NCBI RefSeq assembly: GCF_000423025.1 | Contig: NZ_AUHE01000016.1 | Span: forward strand, 45,323 to 109,322 | Length of the DNA: 64,000 nt | Direction of reading: 5' to 3' | From: Gordonia shandongensis DSM 45094 | GTDB taxonomy: Bacteria > Actinomycetota > Actinomycetes > Mycobacteriales > Mycobacteriaceae | Shown: in pieces, positions 47,412 through 55,330 of the stretch | Numbering within the stretch: the first letter of the stretch is position 1 | How the letters are laid out: each line of letters opens with the position of its first letter | Program-made: the position numbers and the translations under genes | The notes under the pieces: model-generated | What the model was told of the DNA's origin: nothing | The model's database searches: none | What the model saw: the letters and a program-made list of their open reading frames with translations, nothing else

Positions 47412-48160
47412 GCGCCGCGGACGCGGACACGTCCGACACCCGCTTGTCCGACACCCGCTTGTCCGATTCCCTTGTCGGTCCCGACCTCGACGATGCCGAC
47501 TGGCATTTCCTGGAGTACCCGATGGGCGACGACCCGGCGTGGGTGTGCCGGGAGCCGTCGGCGACGGTCAGCGTCGCCGACGGGGCGTGCACCGTGGAGA
47601 TGACCCGTTTCGAACTCACCCACCCGGTCCAGCCGATCGACAACTGCAAGTTCGTCGCGCTCAGTCGACGGGAGTTCGAGGTTCCCGCCGCCGGGACGAT
47701 CACCGTCACCGGCGAACTGTCGGCGACACAGGTCGGGCCGGCCGACGACTACCGCGACGGGTTCGCCGCGCTGGTGGTCCTCGATCCGGTCGGCGGTCTG
47801 GTCTTCGACATCGCCGCCACCGGCGCCCAGGTCATGGCGATACACGAGCGTCTGCCGATGGGGCCGGACGGCGCGTTCACGCGCGTGGTCGACGCGCCGC
47901 TCGCCGGGGTCGAGACCGGGCTCGGCGCAGTCCACCACTGTGCGATCACGCTCGACCGGGGTGCCGGATCGGCGCGGTGGGAGGTCGACGGAATCGAACT
48001 GCATGACGCCCACCGGATCGCCGTCCCCGACCGCTTCGTCGTCGGGATGGGCGTCTTCACGCTCGTTCCGACCGGCGGTGTCGCGGGTGCGTCGACCCGC
48101 GGTCAAGGGCTGCGCGCCACCTGGGCGAACCTCGCCGTCACGTCGGCGACCGCCGCTTGA
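47408..48160 (+). CDS. DUF6081-like protein
   Basis: A 250-residue, beta-rich protein of the DUF6081 type (family name from memory). GTG overlaps the bicupin stop by 4 bp. The N-terminus carries a duplicated 15-bp unit giving SDTRLSDTRLSDS. WHFLEYPMGDDPAWVC begins the conserved domain; the fold looks like a jellyroll or lectin-like sandwich. No signal peptide. Function unknown; operon position ties it to the aromatic pathway. Confidence 0.6.
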   Translation: MSAADADTSDTRLSDTRLSDSLVGPDLDDADWHFLEYPMGDDPAWVCREPSATVSVADGACTVEMTRFELTHPVQPIDNCKFVALSRREFEVPAAGTITVTGELSATQVGPADDYRDGFAALVVLDPVGGLVFDIAATGAQVMAIHERLPMGPDGAFTRVVDAPLAGVETGLGAVHHCAITLDRGAGSARWEVDGIELHDAHRIAVPDRFVVGMGVFTLVPTGGVAGASTRGQGLRATWANLAVTSATAA

Positions 48161-48187
48161 ATCCATCCTGACCGTACGGAGAACGAT

Positions 48188-49360
48188 ATGACCACAACAG
48201 ACACACCGGTGCTGGTCGTCGGTGGCGGCATCGGGGGCATGGCGACCGCTCTGGCGCTGGCTCGGACCGGCAGGCGCGTGCACCTGATGGACAAGGTCGC
48301 CGAGTTCGGCGAAGTCGGCGCGGGGCTGCAGGTGGGGCCGAACGTGATGCGCATCTTCGACAGGCTCGGGGTCCTCGACCGCATCGACGAGATCGCCTTC
48401 CGCCCGGAGAATCTGATCCTCCGCGATGCGCTCGACTCGTCGGAGATCACGCGGGTGCCGCTCGACGGGGCGTTCGAGGAGCAGTTCGGCTACCCGTACG
48501 CCACGATCCACCGCGCGGACATGCACGCGGTGCTCACCGACGCCTGCCGCGACCACGATCTGGTGACCCTGGAGACGGACTGCAAGATCGTCGGATTCGA
48601 TCAGGACGCGCAGTCGGCGCGGGTGTTCACCGAGGACGGCCGCGAGGTCGTGGGTTCGGCGCTGATCGGCGCCGACGGCGTGTGGTCGACGGTCCGGACC
48701 CAGCTCCTCGATGACGGGGAGCCTCGGATCACCGGTCACGTCGCCTACCGGGCCGTCCTGCCGATGGACGAGGTGCCCGAGCATCTGCAGTCGAATTCGG
48801 TGGTCTTGTGGGGCGGCCCGAACCTGCATCTCGCGCACTATCCGATGCGCAACGGCGAACTGTTCAACATGGGGGCGATCTTCCACAGTCAGCGTTTCCT
48901 CGAGGGGGCCGACGTCTTCGGCGACCCGGAGGAGATGCACCAGCATTTCGACGGCGTCGGCGCCGAGGTCCAGACCCTGCTGGGAAAGATCGACGAGTGG
49001 CGGATGTGGGTGCAACGCGACCGGGAGCCGGTGGAGCGGTGGAGTGACGGGCGCGTCACCCTGCTCGGCGATTCGGCGCACGCGACTCTCCAGTATCTGG
49101 CGCAGGGGGCGGGGATGGCGATCGAAGACGCCTGGACCATCGCTGACCGGCTCCAGGCCACCGCCGACGTCCCGACGGCGTTGCGGGAGTACGAGGAGCG
49201 ACGCATCGTGCGGACCGCCCGGGTGACCCTGTTCTCCCGCCTGTACGGCGAGGTCTACCACGCGAAGGGTGTGGCGCGCGCCGTCCGCGCACAGATGCTC
49301 GACGGGTGGACGCCCGAGGCCGCGCGCGCGAGCTTCGCCTGGATCTACAACGGAATCTGA
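48188..49360 (+). CDS. FAD-dependent monooxygenase, 3-hydroxybenzoate 6-hydroxylase-like
   Basis: A 390-residue group A flavin monooxygenase. The dinucleotide motif is VVGGGIGGMATALAL; AEFGEVGAGLQVGPN is the family signature; the FAD-ribityl motif is LLGDSAHATLQYLAQGAGMAIEDA. The sequence recalls rhodococcal 3-hydroxybenzoate 6-hydroxylase, including the C-terminal VYHAKGVAR-like segment. It would hydroxylate 3-hydroxybenzoate to gentisate using NADH and O2. Salicylate-type hydroxylase is the alternative. ATG follows GGAG. Confidence 0.85.
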   Translation: MTTTDTPVLVVGGGIGGMATALALARTGRRVHLMDKVAEFGEVGAGLQVGPNVMRIFDRLGVLDRIDEIAFRPENLILRDALDSSEITRVPLDGAFEEQFGYPYATIHRADMHAVLTDACRDHDLVTLETDCKIVGFDQDAQSARVFTEDGREVVGSALIGADGVWSTVRTQLLDDGEPRITGHVAYRAVLPMDEVPEHLQSNSVVLWGGPNLHLAHYPMRNGELFNMGAIFHSQRFLEGADVFGDPEEMHQHFDGVGAEVQTLLGKIDEWRMWVQRDREPVERWSDGRVTLLGDSAHATLQYLAQGAGMAIEDAWTIADRLQATADVPTALREYEERRIVRTARVTLFSRLYGEVYHAKGVARAVRAQMLDGWTPEAARASFAWIYNGI

Positions 49361-49374
49361 AGGGAAGAACAGTC

Positions 49375-50790
49375 ATGACTGCCGACACCGCCGCCACTGA
49401 CGACACCTCCGTCGAGGAATACGACGAGATCACCGGGATCAGCGAGCACGCCGGCCCGGCTGTCCGCGGCCTGGAGCTCCTGCCTCCGTACCCGCCGTTC
49501 CGTGTGCCGCGCGGCGCCCGCCCGCACCGATTCGCCGACGACCACTTTCCGCGACTGCCGCTCGCGGAACGCGATCGTCGGTGGGATGAACTCCGCAAGC
49601 GGATGCTGATGCGCGGCGTCGACGCCCTGGTGCTGCTGGGCAACGACGTCTACTGGGACATGGGGAATGCCAACGTCCGCTACGTGACGGGCATCGCCGC
49701 GAAGATGGGCACCCAGGCGCTGTTCTTCCTCGACGAAGATCCGGTGCTCTACAACGCCGTCCCGCACATGAGTCGCCCGTTCCACATGCAGGAGGCGCTG
49801 CAGGACTGGGTGAGCGACATCCGGATCTCGCACGGTGTTCCCGAGTTGGCCGCCGAACTGCGCGACCGCGGGCTGGCGACGAAGCGGATCGGGGTGGTCG
49901 CGTTCAGTTCCACGATTCAGACGACGCCGACGCTGTTCGAGGGTGAGATCTCGAGCCTGCGCGCAGCACTGCCGGATGCCGACCTCGTCGACTTCAGCGA
50001 TGTGCTCCAGCACATGCGGATGGTCAAGAGCGAGGAGGAGATCGCGATGATGCGCCGCGGCGCGCAGATCAGTCGCACGGTTCTCGACGTGCTGGTGGCC
50101 GCGGCGCGTCCGGGGGTGACGGAGGCCGAGGTGTATGCGGACATGGTCCGCACGCAGATCGCCAACGGTGCCGAACCGAACATCTTCAACCTGTTCGCGT
50201 CCGGGCCCGTCGAGCATCCGCGTGACGAATTGTGGCATCTGCTGCACGGCACCGATCAGCCGATGGTGCCGACGATGCGGCCGCTGGCCGACGGCGATCT
50301 CATCGTCACCGAATGGCACACCAAGTACGGCGGTTATCTGGTGCACACCGAGTACACCGTGTACGTCGGCGACAAGGTGCCGCAGCGGTTGCAGGACATC
50401 TGGGAGGTGTCCCTGGAGTGCTTGGACGCGACACGCGAGTCGTTCCGGCCGGGCGTCACGCTCCGTGAAGCCTGGGAGGCGACCCGGCGGCCCGCCGAAC
50501 GCGCCGGCCTGGACTTCGTCGAGCTGGGGTTCCATGCGATGGGTTTGGCGTCTCCGGAGTTCCCGTCGGTGATCTACCGCCCGGGGTACGGTGCGCCGGC
50601 GTTGAACGGCCACGGAATCGGCGACCTCGTCCTCGAGGAGGGGATGACTTTCGGCAACAACGTCGACCTGCACGATCCGTCGTGGAAGCCCGACGTCGGC
50701 TGCATGCTGTCGGATTTCATGGTGGTCCGCGAGGGCGGTGCCGAACTGTTGGTCGGCACACCCCGCGAGATCGGACTCGGTGGACGCTGA
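49375..50790 (+). CDS. M24 (creatinase/aminopeptidase P-like) family protein with altered metal site
   Basis: A 471-residue pita-bread-fold protein with an N-terminal creatinase domain (about 60-225) and C-terminal M24 domain (about 240-465). In metallo-M24 enzymes the ligands are D, D, H, E, E. Here the first two fall at ETWH-like positions (TEWHTKYGGYLVHTEYT: Glu and His), the His is present in GFHAMGL, and the EPG and final E motifs read NNVDL and MLSDF. That pattern is closer to creatinase-type, metal-independent hydrolases. ATG follows GGGAAG. In the operon it may cut a C-N bond of the primary substrate. Confidence 0.78.
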   Translation: MTADTAATDDTSVEEYDEITGISEHAGPAVRGLELLPPYPPFRVPRGARPHRFADDHFPRLPLAERDRRWDELRKRMLMRGVDALVLLGNDVYWDMGNANVRYVTGIAAKMGTQALFFLDEDPVLYNAVPHMSRPFHMQEALQDWVSDIRISHGVPELAAELRDRGLATKRIGVVAFSSTIQTTPTLFEGEISSLRAALPDADLVDFSDVLQHMRMVKSEEEIAMMRRGAQISRTVLDVLVAAARPGVTEAEVYADMVRTQIANGAEPNIFNLFASGPVEHPRDELWHLLHGTDQPMVPTMRPLADGDLIVTEWHTKYGGYLVHTEYTVYVGDKVPQRLQDIWEVSLECLDATRESFRPGVTLREAWEATRRPAERAGLDFVELGFHAMGLASPEFPSVIYRPGYGAPALNGHGIGDLVLEEGMTFGNNVDLHDPSWKPDVGCMLSDFMVVREGGAELLVGTPREIGLGGR

Positions 50791-50871
50791 CGGGCGTGGC
50801 CGCGACGCACTAATCTGGCGTCGGGAGGGTGTGTCGGGGAGCGGGCCACGGGCCGAAAGGGCGAGATCGCG

Positions 50872-51582
50872 ATGACCGACGAGCAGCCGCGCGCTCTCCA
50901 GCGTCTGGCGGAGTTGGCGGCTCGCGAACAGGCGTGGGAGGGCAGTTTCCTCGGCGGCCTCCCGGCTCACGCGCAGGACGAGTTGGCCGAGACGGCCTTG
51001 CCGATGAAGGTGCCGACGGGGCACGTCATCTATCGCCGCGACGATCATCCGCGGTTGGTGCTGATCGTGTCCGGTCTGGTCCGCGTGGTCACGACGTCGG
51101 CCGAGGGGCGGCGGGCGACGATCCGTTACGCGCGGTCGGCGGACTGCATCGGGGCACTGTCGGTGGTCACGTCTTCGCAGCGGGTGATGGTGGAGGCGGT
51201 CACCGAGGCCGAGGTGTTGTTCATCAACGTCGACCGATTGCGCCGACTGGCCCGCAGTGAAGCCGAGATCGGCTGGCAGTTGGCGACTTTCGTCGGTGCG
51301 GTCACGACGGACGTCATCGACATGATGTCGGCGACGGTGTTCGGCACGGTGCGTGAACGGGTCGCACGGCATCTGTTGGATCTTGCGGTGCGCCGTGACG
51401 GTGAGCTGATCGTGATGCACGAGCAGCAGGAGATCGCCGATTCGATCGGCTCGGTGCGGGAGGTGGTGGCGCGAACTCTCCGCGACTTCCGGGAGCGCGG
51501 TCTGCTCAGCCGGGACCACGGTGCGCTGGTCCTGACCGATGCGGCGGCGCTGCACCGGATCGCGGTGGCCGACCCGGACTGA
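50872..51582 (+). CDS. Crp/Fnr-family transcription regulator
   Basis: A 236-residue regulator. A cyclic-nucleotide-binding-like barrel covers about 35-150 (VPTGHVIYRRDDHPRLVLIVSG). The winged helix covers about 165-230, with recognition segment EIADSIGSVREVVARTLRDF. The PRISE-like cAMP-binding cassette is not evident, so the signal may differ. It is convergent with the maleylpyruvate isomerase gene (6-bp gap). Candidate target: the TGTGA-N6-TCACT site at 44567. Confidence 0.85.
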   Translation: MTDEQPRALQRLAELAAREQAWEGSFLGGLPAHAQDELAETALPMKVPTGHVIYRRDDHPRLVLIVSGLVRVVTTSAEGRRATIRYARSADCIGALSVVTSSQRVMVEAVTEAEVLFINVDRLRRLARSEAEIGWQLATFVGAVTTDVIDMMSATVFGTVRERVARHLLDLAVRRDGELIVMHEQQEIADSIGSVREVVARTLRDFRERGLLSRDHGALVLTDAAALHRIAVADPD

Positions 51583-51588
51583 GTGCGC

Positions 51589-52329
51589 TTACAGCCAGTG
51601 CGGGGCGCGGACGTCGTGCCCGCGGCGCAGTAGTGCCGAGCCGCGGCCGGACGCCCATTGGACGACGCCGGGCAGCGGGCCCTCGACGTGGGAGACGGCA
51701 CCGTCGCCGGTGGGGAAGGCGATCGGTTCGCCGCCGTCGACGTGGAGGGCGAGACCGTCAGCGGTGCCCGCCGCCCGCCATTTCGCGGTGATGTCGGCCA
51801 GGACCGAGGCGAGCACCACGCGGGGCAAGGCGGTGAAGTCGACGCCGATGTCGAGGTCCACGAGATGGATCCAGACCTCGCGGGTCCGCATCCAGAGAGT
51901 CTCCTCGGCGTGGACGGTGCGCCCCTGCGCGGTGGTCACCTGGGCGTGCCAGGCGGCGACGTCGAGTGCGTCCCACCGTGCGGCGAGCCGGGTGGCGGAG
52001 TGCGACACCAGATCCCGCAGACGGGCGGGTTCCCATCGTGCACTGTCGTCGATCTCCCGGTTGCGGTCGTCGGGGGAGGCGTACATCGGTGTCCGCACAC
52101 CGGTCTCGGCCCAGTCGAGCAGTCGGGTCAGGGCCGTCGCGTTGTGGCCGACGTGCCCGATGAGGTGACTGCGGGTCCATCCCGACAGGAGTGTGGGTCC
52201 GGTGAATTCGGTGTCGGCGATGTCGTCGACGGCCCGCAGGAATCGGTCGGTGCCGGCGGCGACGATGGTCTGCCGCTCGGTGCGCGAGAGGTCGGCGAAC
52301 CGTTCGCCGCCACTGGTCGGCGCGGTCAT
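51589..52329 (-). CDS. Mycothiol-dependent maleylpyruvate isomerase
   Basis: A 246-residue protein with the DinB-like maleylpyruvate isomerase N domain. Metal histidines are expected in the LSGWTRSHLIGHVGHNATAL region and in EVWIHLVDLDIGV. It isomerises maleylpyruvate, the ring-cleavage product of gentisate, to fumarylpyruvate using mycothiol. ATG overlaps the FAH-gene stop by 4 bp. Actinobacterial gentisate clusters use this type instead of the glutathione enzyme. Confidence 0.88.
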   Translation of the reverse strand: MTAPTSGGERFADLSRTERQTIVAAGTDRFLRAVDDIADTEFTGPTLLSGWTRSHLIGHVGHNATALTRLLDWAETGVRTPMYASPDDRNREIDDSARWEPARLRDLVSHSATRLAARWDALDVAAWHAQVTTAQGRTVHAEETLWMRTREVWIHLVDLDIGVDFTALPRVVLASVLADITAKWRAAGTADGLALHVDGGEPIAFPTGDGAVSHVEGPLPGVVQWASGRGSALLRRGHDVRAPHWL

Positions 52330-53144
52330 CGGATGCGGGTGGTGTTGCGGACGGTGCCGAGGTCGCCGATGGACACTTCGACGGTCTCCCCGTCCTGGAT
52401 GTAGCGCGCCGGGGTGCGGGCGTGGCCGACGCCGCCGGTGGTGCCGGTGATGATGACGTCACCGGCGCGCAGGGTCACGATGTGGGAGATGTACTCGACG
52501 AGGAATTCGGGGCCGAACACCAGGTCGCCGGTGTTGGAGGACTGCATGACCTCGCCGTCGAGCACTGTCTGGATCGGGGTGCCGAGGACGTAGTCGGTGT
52601 CGAGGACGGGGCCGAAGCCGCTCGACTTCTCGAAGGTCTTGCCCTGATCCCATTGGAGCGTTCGGTACTGGTAGTCGCGCATCGTGTAGTCGTTGATGAC
52701 CGAGTAACCGGCGATGTGGCGGGCGGCGTCGGCCTGGGGCACCTGGTAACCGTCGCGGCCGATGATGACGGCGAGTTCGGCCTCCCAGTCGAGTTGCTCG
52801 GCCGCGTAGGCGGGCACGATGACGTCGTCGTAGGCGCCGGTGAGGGCGTCGGCGAATTTGGCGAACAGTGTGGGGTGGGTCGGGAGGTCGCGGCCCATCT
52901 CGGTGATGTGGGTCGCGTAGTTGAGGCCGACGCACACGATCTTGCCGGGGTGGGGGACGACGGGGGCGTAGTCGGCGTCGGCCAGTGCGATCCGGGTGCC
53001 GTCGGCGTCGGCGGCGATCGTCGACCAGTCGGGGTCGGCGAGCAGCGCCGAGAGGTCGGTGAAGCCGTCGATGGTGACGGCGGCGTCGTCGTCGACGCGA
53101 GCGGCGACGGTGGTGTGGTCGAGGCGCAGGGTTGCCAGGCGCAT
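52326..53144 (-). CDS. Fumarylpyruvate hydrolase (FAH family)
   Basis: A 272-residue fumarylacetoacetate-hydrolase-fold enzyme. Signatures are VCVGLNYATHITEMG, the DWEAELAVIIGR metal motif (Glu/Glu) and FGPEFLVEYISHIVTL with GDVIITGTTGGVG. In a gentisate operon it splits fumarylpyruvate to fumarate and pyruvate. ATG 53144 is chosen: it follows GAAGGAG, and the gentisate dioxygenase stop is one base away. Confidence 0.9.
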   Translation of the reverse strand: MRLATLRLDHTTVAARVDDDAAVTIDGFTDLSALLADPDWSTIAADADGTRIALADADYAPVVPHPGKIVCVGLNYATHITEMGRDLPTHPTLFAKFADALTGAYDDVIVPAYAAEQLDWEAELAVIIGRDGYQVPQADAARHIAGYSVINDYTMRDYQYRTLQWDQGKTFEKSSGFGPVLDTDYVLGTPIQTVLDGEVMQSSNTGDLVFGPEFLVEYISHIVTLRAGDVIITGTTGGVGHARTPARYIQDGETVEVSIGDLGTVRNTTRIR

Positions 53145-53145
53145 G

Positions 53146-54207
53146 TCAGGCTCCTTCGGAGAGGGGAACGCCCAGGTGTAGGCGTTCGATGATCGGCGCA
53201 TCGGAGTACTGGAACAGGTCGAGTCCGACGTCGGTGCGGAAGGCGCACGAGACCCAGGAGGGGACGACGATCAGGTCGCCGATGTCGAGGCGGGCGGGTG
53301 TGCCGTCGAGGACGACTTCGCCTGCGCCGTCGAAGACCTGGTACACCGACGATCCGACGGTGCGGCGCGCGGTGGTCGCGGCGCCGCGGCGGAGTCGGTG
53401 GAATTCGGCGCGGATGGTCGGCATCACGTCACCGCCGGTGGTGGGGTTCACATAGCGGACGGCCGCGTGGCCGGGCTCCAGGGTGGCGGCGCGGCCCGCG
53501 TCTTCGAGGGTGAGCTGTTCGCGCAGTGCGGCGTCGGTGTGCTCGAAGCGGTAGGCGAGGAGCGGGGTTTTGGGGGTGGGCCCGAGCTGTGCGACCGGCG
53601 CCAGTCCCGGGTGTGCCCACAGTCGCTCGGACTGCGATCGGTCGGGGGTTGCGGTGACGCCCGCGGATGCGGGGCCGAATTCGAAGAAGGTGGCGTCGAC
53701 GGCGTACTGGTAGGGGATGTCGAGGCCGTCGATCCATGCCATCGGCTGGTCGCTGACGTTGATGTGCGAGTGCCAGTTCCAGCCGGGTTGCGGGAGGAAG
53801 TCGCCCCGGTTCATGGCGACGGGGTCCTCACCGACCACGGTCCAGACGCCGCTGCCCTCGATGACGAAGCGGAAGGCGTTCTGCGTGTGGCGGTGGACGG
53901 GCGCGTCTTCCCGTGCGTTCAGGTATTGGATTGCGGCCCAGAGGGTCGGTGTGGCGAACGGACGTCCGTCGAGTGCGGGGTTGGCGAGGGCGATGGCGCG
54001 CCGTTCGCCGCCCCGGCCGACGGGGACCAGGTCGCCGGCGCGGCGGGCGAGCATGCTCAGCGTGGACCATTCCCATACGTGGGGGACCGCTCGGGAGCGT
54101 GGGCTCTCGGGCATGAGATCACCGATCTCGAGCCACAGCGGACGGAGGTTCTCGGCGGTGAAGTCGGCATAGAGGCGGTCGAGCGCGGGTTCGGTGTCGG
54201 AGGTCAT
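53146..54207 (-). CDS. Gentisate 1,2-dioxygenase
   Basis: A 353-residue bicupin dioxygenase that opens gentisate between the carboxyl and proximal hydroxyl to maleylpyruvate. The iron-binding cupin has APVHRHTQNAFRFVIEG and PQPGWNWHSHIN (His, His, His). The C-terminal cupin includes GDLIVVPSWV. Length matches known enzymes. It is the first gene of the minus-strand dioxygenase-FAH-isomerase operon; an AT-rich palindrome lies 72 bp upstream. Confidence 0.9.
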   Translation of the reverse strand: MTSDTEPALDRLYADFTAENLRPLWLEIGDLMPESPRSRAVPHVWEWSTLSMLARRAGDLVPVGRGGERRAIALANPALDGRPFATPTLWAAIQYLNAREDAPVHRHTQNAFRFVIEGSGVWTVVGEDPVAMNRGDFLPQPGWNWHSHINVSDQPMAWIDGLDIPYQYAVDATFFEFGPASAGVTATPDRSQSERLWAHPGLAPVAQLGPTPKTPLLAYRFEHTDAALREQLTLEDAGRAATLEPGHAAVRYVNPTTGGDVMPTIRAEFHRLRRGAATTARRTVGSSVYQVFDGAGEVVLDGTPARLDIGDLIVVPSWVSCAFRTDVGLDLFQYSDAPIIERLHLGVPLSEGA

Positions 54208-54278
54208 CGGGCCACTCCTTACGGCGCGGGACTGCGGATGATTCCGAGCCTAAGAGCGCCGCGCGACCAGCCGACATG

Positions 54279-54299
54279 ATTTTCTGCTATATAGAAAAT
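54279..54299. promoter_or_regulatory. AT-rich palindrome before the gentisate operon
   Basis: ATTTTCT and AGAAAAT arms flank 7 bp. The site covers the last codons and stop of the IclR gene and lies 72 bp before the dioxygenase start. Its shape fits an IclR-family operator; it stands out in a GC-rich region. Confidence 0.5.
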
Positions 54300-55072
54300 G
54301 GGTGGTGGGAGAGGTCGGTGGACTGGAGTTTCGCCTCGATATCGCGGACGGTGTGGCGGATGTGCGTGACGAGGTCGTCGCGGACCCTCTCCGGGTATCG
54401 CGTCGACGGCATGGCGACGGCGACCGCTGCGACTGCGGTGCCGTCGCGGTCATGAACAGCCATGGCTGCCGCTGACACGCCGCGTTCGGTGCGCTCGACG
54501 TTCACGGCGAAGCCGACGCGCCGAACCGCGCGCAACTCGTCGTGGAGGGCCTCCCGTGGTTCGGCATCGAGGGGGAAGCGCCGGTCGACGTCGTCGGCTG
54601 ATAACTCTGCCAGGAGTGCGAGGCCGCCGGCTGTCTGTTCTGCGGGCAGCACCTGGCCGCGACGGTCGCCGACTCGTAGGAGTGCGGGCGCCTCCACGGT
54701 CCAAAGGAAGCGTGCCTGCTTCTCCACGAGGACCATCAGATTGACCGTCTCCCCGGCCTCGGCGCACAGGTGCTCGAGGAACGGGCGGCAGAGGGAGACG
54801 AAGTCCCGGTCCTGGCCGGAGTCGACCGCCGGCGCCCCGATGGCCGGCCCGGGCCGATACTGACGATCGGCGTCCTGGACCGCGAATCCGCGGTACACCA
54901 ACGCCGACAGCAACCGGTGGGCCGTCGACGGCGCGACCCCGATCTCGGCGGCCGCGTCCGTCAGGCGCAGAGTCCCGGTATCGCGCAGAATCTGCAGCAG
55001 GCGCAGAGCATTGTCGACCGACGTCGGGGTGTAGTCGGGACGCCGGATCATCTTCCCGGGCTTCTTCTGCAC
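54287..55072 (-). CDS. IclR-family transcription regulator
   Basis: A protein of about 261 residues. The winged helix (about 15-75) has LRLTDAAAEIGVAPSTAHRLLSALVYRG; the IclR effector domain follows (about 90-255, VDSGQDRDFVSLC, LPAEQTAGGLALLA). I choose GTG 55072 because TACGCT sits 6 bp upstream, fitting a leaderless promoter; ATG 55051 is the alternative. It lies directly upstream of the gentisate operon, as usual for IclR regulators of aromatic pathways. Confidence 0.87.
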   Translation of the reverse strand: MQKKPGKMIRRPDYTPTSVDNALRLLQILRDTGTLRLTDAAAEIGVAPSTAHRLLSALVYRGFAVQDADRQYRPGPAIGAPAVDSGQDRDFVSLCRPFLEHLCAEAGETVNLMVLVEKQARFLWTVEAPALLRVGDRRGQVLPAEQTAGGLALLAELSADDVDRRFPLDAEPREALHDELRAVRRVGFAVNVERTERGVSAAAMAVHDRDGTAVAAVAVAMPSTRYPERVRDDLVTHIRHTVRDIEAKLQSTDLSHHPFSI

Positions 55073-55295
55073 AGTTGGAGCGTATGCCGACGACGGCGTC
55101 CGAAGGCAATCACCGAGAGGGAGAACCCGTCGGTCTCGGTGGTGAAGTGCGTGCTGAAAGCGCTGTCGGGGCGTTGACCGTTCAGATGCGCTGCCAGACG
55201 TTCGGACGGGATGATCGCCATGAGGCGAGTGTTCCATGTCCGCGGCGTTGGCTCAGCGGTGTACTTCGTCGTATGTCTCGGCTTGGTCTGCACCG

Positions 55296-55324
55296 TTGGA
55301 GCGGGCGCCGATGAAGGCCACAAT
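55296..55324 (+). promoter_or_regulatory. Candidate leaderless promoter of the macro-domain gene
   Basis: TTGGAG (55296-55301) and CACAAT (55319-55324) are separated by 17 bp. The -10 box ends 6 bp before the ATG at 55331, so the transcript would begin at or near the start codon. Confidence 0.5.
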
Positions 55325-55330
55325 GGGGTT

